Shown: positions 57,401-64,000 of the stretch, piece by piece
Layout: each line of letters begins with the position of its first letter
How positions within the stretch are numbered: position 1 is the first letter of the stretch
Assembly (NCBI RefSeq): GCF_021869535.1
Contig: NW_026262679.1
Span: 44,438,426-44,502,425 of the forward strand
Source: Mytilus californianus
Taxonomy: Eukaryota > Mollusca > Bivalvia > Mytilida > Mytilidae
Length of the DNA: 64,000 bases
Reading direction: 5' to 3'
The notes under the pieces: generated by a model
What the model was told of the DNA's origin: nothing
The model's database searches: none
The model's input: the letters and a program-made list of their open reading frames with translations, nothing else
Position numbers and translations under genes: made by a program

Positions 57401-60135
57401 AAACTTGAAAATTTAATTTAAAAAAAAATGCCTTTCAAGCCAATAACTCCTATAAGGGATAAATTTACAATTTCGGTCAGTTAACTTAGTTAACTTAGTT
57501 GTAGATCTCAACTTGCTGGCCACTTTTGCTGTTCATTTAAGATAATAATAAAAAAAAACAACAACAAAAAAAAAACAGAGATATTTCGTAAAATTTATAA
57601 TTCCAGATGCAATAACTGCAAATAGGGTTGTCCAATTGGTTTGAAAAATTACGTGGCAGATAAATCTTAACATGCTTATCATTTTTATCCTTATAAAAAT
57701 AAGGAGATGAGGTATGATTGCCAATGAGACAACTATCCACCAAAGTTCAAATAAAGTGGACGTAAGCAATTATAGGCAACCGTATGGCCTTCAACAATGT
57801 AAATGTAAGCAGCCATGCTCAGTTAATTGTAGATATTAAATCAGATACCTCATGTAGGGAGAATGTAGCAATTCACTCTTTCATGGTGCCATCAGTTGTA
57901 TTTTGGAAGGCAACATTTTTTTTAAATTTCCGCAACTTTTATTTAAAACGGCCTCTATTACATAACGGAGATTGCAGTAGTTTCTAACTGAAGTCATAAA
58001 AAAAATCGGTCTTCACACGCTCTTATTTTTTTAGATTATAATCCCAACTAGTGTTAATCCTGAATAACCGTAAAAATTTAGACCCAATCCTAAATTCCCG
58101 GTATGATAATAGAACCATGAAATATTTGGCACTGGATGTTATTTCTCTTGTTCGTGTGTCTTTAGTAATGCTCGAAACCTAAAATTTATTAGAAACCCAG
58201 AAAACCAGTTTTTGATTTGAAGAGCTTTTAAAATATCAGAACTGTTGAAAAAAAGGGAAGTCAATTCTGCTGAAAGCCAGCCTTTCGGATTAATATAAAA
58301 GGCATCATCAGAGTTTATTAGCAACACATAATTTACATAGTAAACGATTAATTATACTGCACTAGAATTATATGTATGTTCGCTCTTAATGAGCATGAAA
58401 TACTTGCAACTGGACAATAAGCAAATTCAGTCAAAAGTTAATTCATATGTTACATATTAAATTTGCAATTATGATAATCATTAACAACCGGCATTGAACA
58501 AACTAATGCTAATAAATTACTACCTCATCTACTGTTTCCCCATCATAGAATTGCTGTAAACATTATTGATTTTATTTAGGACATACATGTATTGGCGCTA
58601 AAAGACGTGAGACGTTCTGGCGTTTAACAGTGGACACGTTTTTGGCGAATAACAATTATCGGACACGTTTAGGGGTTTTGAAATCGGACATGTTTGGGCC
58701 ATATTGAATATTACGGACACGTTTGGGGAGAATAAGACACGTTTGGGGGAATCGGACACGTTTGGGGGATGGACACGTTTGGGAGTGTTACATATGTTTC
58801 TGGGTTTTTACTGTCTATGGCTTGCACGCGCTTTTATGTTTATGGGTTTTAATATTAAAACAATAAAATATAGTTTTCAGGTATTGTGTTGTCTTTACAG
58901 ATGTAAGGATCAAATGAGAACACAAGCTGAAACACAAGCTAAACACTTTTGATCTCTCATTTGTCTCTATTGAGAAATTATCAGATTTATACATAAAATA
59001 CTGATTAATGCATAACTACAATTAATTATGATTTAATTAAATGATGTTTATTCAAACACCGTCATATCTAACAATCAATTATGATTTAATTAAATTATGT
59101 TTTACTATTCATACACAATCATCATGATCATTTAGGATTTAATTAAATGATGATTTCAAATTTTGTTATTGCATATTTTATCAACGGATTATAATTAATA
59201 TTACGTAACATATTCTTTTATTTTTCCTAATATATATATTTAAAAAAATGAGGTGCCGAATTGTCTTGGTCCCGAAATGTTCGGATCCCGAACTGTCCAA
59301 AATGGATGCCGAAATGTCTTCGGACTTGGGTGCCGAAATGTCTTGTTACCGTAATACTGATGGTACTGCCACGATATGGTGTACAATTTTATAGAACATT
59401 ATGAGTCTAGTTTTAAGTCTGTGTTGTTGTAAGGTAGACAACTTCAGAGTATTGAGCATGTCTGTAACGCTACTGGTGTTATGATAAAGATAACAGGCAT
59501 ACGTAGCAGCTCAACGCTGATCCATCTAAGTTTATTGTATTGTTCAGCAGTATGAGGGTTCCAAACCGAGCAAGCTTACTCTAGTTTTGGACGGACAAGT
59601 GCTAGGTATGCCTGTGACTTAATGTATGTGATAGATGTTTTTAGGTTTCTTTTAAGAAATTTAAAGCCTAGGCTTTTATTTGCATTTGCAATAATATTGT
59701 TTGTATGTTGAGTCAATTTTAAATCAAATTGAAGAGTAATGTCAAGATATTTTGCAGAAGAGACGGATTCTAAGGTATGACTGTGAAGTCTGAAGAATGT
59801 ATAGAGGTGGAAATAGTATGAAAGTACGGGAAATCCTATGCATGTTTCCGAGCAACTGAAATTTTCCCGTATTTTTGAAACCATTTTTACCTCCATTATG
59901 AAAATCTGCCCCATATTCAACATGGCTGCAATAACCGTGAAACTGAAAGGGCCTATTCCTTTGGCATATTTTTTGCATGAAGTTTTTGAAGAGAAAAAAA
60001 GTACCTGACGCCCCTACTGGTGCCAGCGGTTTTACAAAATGTTAGTTTAACTCGTTGAAGCTGGCAAACATATCGACCTATTCCATTCTGCAAAATATTT
60101 TTCACAAAAGTGCTTGGCATAGACTTTTTAGACAT
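51058..60135 (-). CDS. MRPL43: Mitochondrial large ribosomal subunit protein mL43, 3 exons
   Basis: Exons 60135-60005, 54310-54204 and 51404-51058 join with matching phases (2, then 1) into a 194-residue protein. The first exon holds [20 protein letters not shown] and SRGVR; the second [19 protein letters not shown] and YAEYLNG across the junction; the third [20 protein letters not shown], then [15 protein letters not shown]. These are hallmarks of mL43, a thioredoxin-like member of the L51/S25/CI-B8 family in the mitochondrial 54S/39S large subunit, acting in the matrix. The N terminus is basic, consistent with import. An in-frame TTG upstream was not used; the first ATG (60135) was chosen, with a second ATG six codons on (at 60120) as an alternative. 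The first intron (5.7 kb) and second (2.8 kb) are full of tandem repeats. Confidence 0.95.
51440..51665 (-). repeat. gccaatgagacaact family, inverted, in MRPL43 intron 2
   Basis: acagttgtcccattggcaat cataccacatcttctta is the inverse of gtatgagtgccaatgagaca-type text; gttcaaggccgtac matches the family core. Confidence 0.7.
52680..53850. repeat. ~161-bp tandem repeat, six copies, in MRPL43 intron 2
   Basis: ttataaaggggcataactc begins units near 52,871, 53,031, 53,200, 53,361, 53,522 and 53,683 (160, 169, 161, 161, 161 bp). Shared text includes tgatctgtgttttgtggtaa and tttggttgaggcaaactta. The spacing of 169 contains a small insertion. Minus frames here are shadows. Confidence 0.88.
54204..54310 (-). 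CDS. MRPL43: MRPL43 exon 2
   Basis: Acceptor CTTTATAG, donor T|GTACGT; 107 nt. It encodes [20 protein letters not shown], then [20 protein letters not shown] followed by AEYLNG is the family signature. Confidence 0.92.
54430..55070. other. MRPL43 intron 1, unassigned
   Basis: No repeat partner or exon recognised. A palindromic tctatattgtagagaacagt then attgttctct text near 54,970 is minor. Confidence 0.4.
55072..56840 (-). repeat. Dispersed element with three ~500-bp tandem units
   Basis: It opens ggaaactagaggctctaaag agcctgtgtc and closes acggacgacggacgacgacg acgg then aggtgagct. Inside, aaagggcaataactccttaa ggggtca recurs at 55,333, 55,834 and 56,334 (period about 500). Each unit has two parts: agatcttactttgctgaaca and ggccatcttggtt. 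Strong family resemblance to repeats I recall from bivalves. A diverged partial unit is at 57,310-57,690. Confidence 0.85.
56920..57035. repeat. Iterated gacaaatcggcacc motif, six copies
   Basis: cagacaaatcggcacccaga, caaatcggcacctagacaaa, and variants at 12-15 bp spacing. Confidence 0.8.
57690..57830 (+). repeat. gccaatgagacaact family fragment
   Basis: ggagatgaggtatgattgcc aatgagacaactatccacca then aagcaattataggcaaccgt. Confidence 0.7.
58130..58330 (-). repeat. RT/LTR-like repeat fragment with tctgatgatgcc...gaaagg
   Basis: Minus strand: actctgatgatgccttttat then attaatccgaaaggctggct. CUGAUGA and GAAA are present, but the intervening 18 nt cannot form a stem II, so it is at best a decayed hammerhead-like segment. 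Confidence 0.3.
58590..58775. repeat. Iterated ggacacgtttggggg motif, about seven copies
   Basis: gtggacacgtttttggcg, atcggacacgtttaggggtt, tacggacacgtttggggaga, gaatcggacacgtttggggg and ggacacgtttgggagt. Spacing is 16-45 bp. Confidence 0.8.
59245..59355. repeat. Iterated ggtgccgaaatgtct motif (inverse of the 56.9-kb motif)
   Basis: gaggtgccgaattgtcttgg, tcccgaaatgttcggatccc, tggatgccgaaatgtcttcg and ggtgccgaaatgtcttgtta. Its reverse complement (gacatttcggcacc) is close to gacaaatcggcacc at 56.9 kb. Confidence 0.75.
59365..59830 (-). pseudogene. C-terminal part of a non-LTR retrotransposon RT
   Basis: Minus strand: [20 protein letters not shown], then [20 protein letters not shown] and [13 protein letters not shown], then frame-shifted [16 protein letters not shown] and [20 protein letters not shown]. 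This is the 3' (thumb and after) portion of a non-LTR RT ORF2 with at least one stop and two shifts, lying 180 bp inside MRPL43 intron 1 from exon 1. Confidence 0.8.
60005..60135 (-). CDS. MRPL43: MRPL43 exon 1
   Basis: It begins [18 protein letters not shown] and ends at GGCGTCAG|GTAC, phase 2. The GRYV-LQR motif is conserved in mL43 proteins. Short basic leader before it. Confidence 0.92.
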
Positions 60136-60159
60136 CTTTTTAGATTCAAGTTCAACCAA

Positions 60160-60590
60160 AACTACCGGAAATACATTTCAACGTAAAATAGTTTAATCAT
60201 TACTGGTGTGACTACGTATAAATTCCGAAACGTGAAAGCTGGTTCTCGGTTAACTTTTAGACTTGTGTTCATGAGCTGATGAGAGAATCGTTAAATTCAA
60301 CGGATTCCAGTTTATCGTTGGTACCGATTTCTGTTTTTAATGCACAGGAAATTGACCCTTCACTTTTTCCTAAATATTTTTTTTTGTGTTTAAATTTTTT
60401 TAGTAAATATTTTCATTAGTGGCAAAAAAGGTTCCGATGCAAAAAATATTCTAGCTGTAATCTTTTAATTTTATTTCACTTTTTAATGCGTACTTGCTCT
60501 CTTCCATACGATATTACAATAACAGTACTAGTAGTTTATAAATTTTTACCATGTATTATTATTTTCTACGTGCGCCTGTGGTTTACTGAC
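60160..60590 (-). promoter_or_regulatory. MRPL43: 5' flank of MRPL43
   Basis: The stretch upstream of the MRPL43 start. I see no clear TATA box; a short upstream ATG frame (ATGTATTTCCGG then TAG) at 60,174-60,160 could be a 5' UTR uORF if transcription begins further right. Confidence 0.3.
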
Positions 60591-60595
60591 TTCTT

Positions 60596-60644
60596 AGCAT
60601 ACATATAAACCGAAGGCAGTCTGCCTTCGGTTTATATGTATGCT
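60596..60644. repeat. Perfect 24-bp palindrome (49 bp)
   Basis: agcatacatataaaccgaag gcag, t, ctgccttcggtttatatgta tgct. No mismatch in 24 pairs. Confidence 0.92.
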
Positions 60645-60766
60645 GTCAGTGGACCGGGGATGGCGGGAGGGTTAATCGTTTATGCCAATAAAAATTCTCT
60701 GTATGACTTTAAAAAGTGTTTTATTTGTTAAATGAGTTTGTTAAAATATTTATTCGTAAATTAAAC

Positions 60767-60801
60767 CAGAGACATATATACACTGTGTATATATGTCTCT
60801 G
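60767..60801. repeat. Perfect 17-bp palindrome, cagagacatatatacac
   Basis: cagagacatatatacac, t, gtgtatatatgtctctg. A weaker relative lies at 60,853-60,890 and a half copy at 61,425-61,441. Confidence 0.9.
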
Positions 60802-60899
60802 ATTAAACTGAGTTGTTAATTAAGACATGGAGTAATACACGATAAAAAATCCCGAGACATATACAATATTTGTATTATATGCCTCTGATAAAACATGTA

Positions 60900-61720
60900 T
60901 TGAAAATCAATCCATGAAAAATTGCTTTATTTTTTTTATTTTGGGGGATGGGGTCGTGTAAAATCTGTGCATTACCGCCATCTACTAACATTAAAAAAAA
61001 AACTATTCTTTTATGAGACAAGGAAAAATAAAGAAAATGCATCATTTTGAAGCCACTGGCTACGATTACCCGCAAAAAGTAACAATAAGAAATAATCATT
61101 AATACTTCCGAGATAAATTGCTGAAATGTACTTGCGGACAGGGACCCCATTTCATAAGAATAGAAACAAGGCGTCAGATACGTAAAATAACATTTGAAAC
61201 ACGTGATCGTCATATCCAATGAAAACATTAGAATGCTACACCATATGTAATATTAATAGGTGATCAAAGAAGAACAATGTTATCAAAAATTTGTCCCAAA
61301 TGGCTTTAAGACTTGGTCAGGAATGATCAGGAATGCTCACAGGGAAATGTCTTGCCCGTGTAACTGATAATGGATGGGCATTGGCTGCTTAAGTTCAACT
61401 GCAAATTAATATGCATATTAAGAACAGAGACATATATACACAGAGATTGGCAACTGTAACAGTGGTCAGCGAAATCCAATTAAAAACACGCATCACACGA
61501 GACTTTAACGAGATCGCCATTTTGCATCTGATCATGACAAGTTCACCACCGCTTCGATTTTTATTTTACATCAAGCTTTTCAAAACAGCATAATGTAAGT
61601 ATATATTTCAATTTCGTAAATTATTTACCTTGTTTTATTCAGTTTGTAGTAATTGTTAGTTAAAATATTGTGACGATTAACGTTTTATTGTGGTCAATAA
61701 TAAGGGGAAAGCTTGGCCGA
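60900..61720. other. Intergenic sequence, nothing organised
   Basis: Chance frames on both strands only (60,875-61,228 and 61,411-61,593). The half palindrome at 61,425 is the only feature. Confidence 0.45.
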
Positions 61721-61744
61721 CATGGACGTTATGAAAATTTTTTA

Positions 61745-62700
61745 CACGTATTTTTTATTAAAATCTTTTCATTCGAAAAGGAATAAAACCATTTATGAGA
61801 TGAATCACTTTTCCCAAGACATACTGGTTTTGTGTAAATATGTTGAATTTTTCATAAAATCACCCACTTTGATGCAATTTACAATTAAAATTCAGTATTC
61901 TCGCTGTCGGCCACGTTCAATTTTTAAAATATAAAGACAAGCCCCTGTCCATGTCTACAGTCAATAAACTTTTCCATCTTTAGAGAATAATTATTCCCAG
62001 CACATGAAATACTTTCTTAGGACATACTGGATTTGTGTTTAACAGTTGTTTTTTACATATTTTCACCCGCTTTGATGCAATTTACAATTAAAAATGACCA
62101 TTCAAGCTGTCGGCCATTTTCATTCTCTTCAATATAAAGACAGGCCCCTGCCCATGTCTACAGTCAATAAACTTTTCCATCTTTAGAGAATAATTATTCC
62201 CAGCACATGAATTACTTTCTTATGACATACTGGATTTGTGTATAACAGTTGTTTTTTCCATATTTTCACCAGCTTTGATGCAATTTACAATTAAAAATGA
62301 CCATTCAAGCTGTCGGCCATTTTCATTCTCTTCAATATAAAGACAGGCCCCTGTCCATGTCTACAGTCAATAAACTTTTCCATCTTTAGAGAATAATTAT
62401 TCCCAGCACATGAATTACTTTCATATGACATACTGGATTTGTGTATAACAGTTGTTTTTCCCATATTTTCACCAGCTTTGATGCAATTTACAATTAAAAA
62501 TGACCATTCAAGCTGTCGGCCATTTTCATTCTCTTCAATATAAAGACAGGCACCTGTCCATGGCTATAGTTTATAAAATTGTCCATCTTTAAAGAACAAA
62601 TGTACCCATCACCATTGATCACAGGAATTACTTTCCCAAGACATACCGGTTTTGTGTATATAAATTGTTTTTTCATTATTTCCACCACTTTGATGACATT
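61745..62700. repeat. 203-bp tandem repeat, about 4.5 copies
   Basis: gtctacagtcaataaacttt tccatc and variants at 61,953, 62,156, 62,359 and 62,562: exactly 203 bp apart. The middle copies are almost identical, the outer two diverged. Each holds gcaatttacaattaaaa and ctgtcggcca. Confidence 0.92.
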
Positions 62701-64000
62701 TACAAGTTTATATACATGTATATTTACATTCAGTATCTGACAGCATTTTTTTTTAACAGGATCCTGCATATTATAAAAGAACAAAGATGTTGATCAAATT
62801 TACCTAACAGTGCAGCATACAAGAGATGTAATATCATACATGTGCTGAATGTAGGACTCCCTAGCCTTTCTGATTGAAAAAAAGATTCCCTGGCAGACAG
62901 GAACAACTATTAGTGATGACTTTTTTCAAATGTTACTGCACAGTCATGTAGTGGACCGATTACATGTACTACTATCAATGTGATACTAAAAAATTGTTTT
63001 GTAAGAGAGAAAAAATGACATGTGCTTATCCTGACTGTGAAAACACCACATTTTTGTAGTTCATATGCCAAACTTGATGTACATGTGTATGCGATTTTTG
63101 TGCAAGTGATGGTGACATCATTGAACTAAGAATAAATACAAGACTCTGCATTCAATCTATTGAATTTGAAACAGAAGTGGCAGTTGTGCAGAGACTATAC
63201 GGATAAAAATGCAAATAAATATCTTGTGTTCAACTTCATTTGTCTTCTTTACGTTTACAAAGTATACATGTACATAATTTTTTCACACATGTATAACAAT
63301 ATGATGATGTAGTATGATTGCCAATGAGACAATGATTTACATGTATGACTATCATTGGAAGGCCACTCTATAATATCTTTGTATATCATGAGAATGGAAA
63401 TGCTACCTTTGTAGCATAAAGGTAGCATAATGTAAAAAAAGGGAAAATGTTCATTTATTCAACAACACTCCTGTGAATATATAACTTGACAGTACTAAAG
63501 GCAAAATATTTCGTTTCACAAATTCCTTGCTCTCCTCGGAAAATAACATATTTAATTGTTTACATGAAATGACAAAATGTGTAGAATAAGAAGCAAGAAA
63601 TGTTCACTCTACTTGTACACTACTAGTCGCTCATATTAGTCATCATCTATGTTTGTTTCAGTCCTTTAGCAATGGTGCTTGTTTATATTTATCTGTTGTG
63701 TTGTGTTGTTTCAGTTTTACATGTCCTCATTCTGTGATCACTGTTTCACCTGGCCTATTTTGAAAAATGTTAATGCAAATATTTTCTGCAATAAATTGAA
63801 AAGGCACAGCTGCTATGACTATTCAGAAATGTGAGGTATATGTCAATGAGACAACAACCCAACGACAAAAATAACAGCCCACATAGCACTGCACCGAAAC
63901 ATAAACCCACAAAAGATCAGATAAAACTTGTCTTCAATTTTAAATCTTTCTAATTTCAAACTCGAGTTTCACTACCCGATAGGAAAGAGTAAAGATAAGG
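62701..64000. other. Right end of window: repeat scraps, no gene seen
   Basis: gatgtagtatgattgccaat gagaca (63,306) and gtgaggtatatgtcaatgag acaacaaccc (63,830) belong to the gccaatgagacaact family. No exon recognised. Confidence 0.5.

Noticed and set aside
58280-58325. CTGATGATGCC...CCGAAAGG on the minus strand as a hammerhead.
   Set aside because: The bases between CUGAUGA and GAAA cannot form stem II, so only the core words match.
62494-62784. A 96-residue minus-strand frame.
   Set aside because: It overlaps the end of the 203-bp tandem array and has no recognisable domain or splice context.

Overview
The window looks like nuclear DNA of a bivalve mollusc, most likely a mussel (Mytilus or a close relative). 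It is AT-rich and intron-dominated, has GT-AG splice sites, and is crowded with repeat families I recognise from mussel genomes (recalled, not searched): the 'gccaatgagacaact' family, Penelope-like and related reverse transcriptases, and cagtggcggatcc-ended elements. Nothing bacterial or viral is evident. Almost all short open frames are chance frames or lie inside repeats.

Two real genes are readable, both on the minus strand and both in many pieces. Gene 1 (start codon at 42,570, last firm exon ending at 12,444) can be assembled from 19 consecutive exons whose intron phases all agree, giving about 824 residues. In order these are a short N-terminal coiled coil, a charged, probably disordered basic linker, a von Willebrand factor A (vWA) domain with a recognisable MIDAS, two MIB/HERC2 domains, and the first half of a WWE domain. 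MIB/HERC2 and WWE modules are typical of ubiquitin ligases and poly-ADP-ribose readers, but no RING, HECT, ankyrin or ZZ module is visible here. I do not recognise the protein as a named gene. Its 3' end is unresolved; one candidate terminal exon lies at 9,069-9,143. An in-phase alternative first exon at 27,906-27,972 would skip the coiled coil and linker.

Gene 2 (60,135 to 51,058) is MRPL43, a protein of the mitochondrial large ribosomal subunit, in three exons joining to 194 residues. It lies upstream of gene 1 on the same strand.

The rest is repeat landscape. 1-9 kb: a 165-bp tandem array and decayed reverse transcriptase (RT) copies. 9-31 kb: gene 1 introns with more RT debris, a foldback, and remnants of a hammerhead-ribozyme-bearing family. 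31-42.5 kb: the 12-kb first intron of gene 1, holding clusters of a TTTGCNGCAA motif, a 538-bp tandem array, a 200-bp hairpin, and a truncated Penelope-like element with a GIY-YIG frame between 249-bp inverted arms that carry a hammerhead-like core. 42.6-51 kb: intergenic DNA with a 39-bp minisatellite, a 1.2-kb dispersed element and a 1.4-kb element with terminal inverted repeats. 51-60 kb: MRPL43 introns with 161-bp and 500-bp tandem arrays, iterated short motifs and a non-LTR retrotransposon tail. 60-64 kb: palindromes and a 203-bp tandem array.
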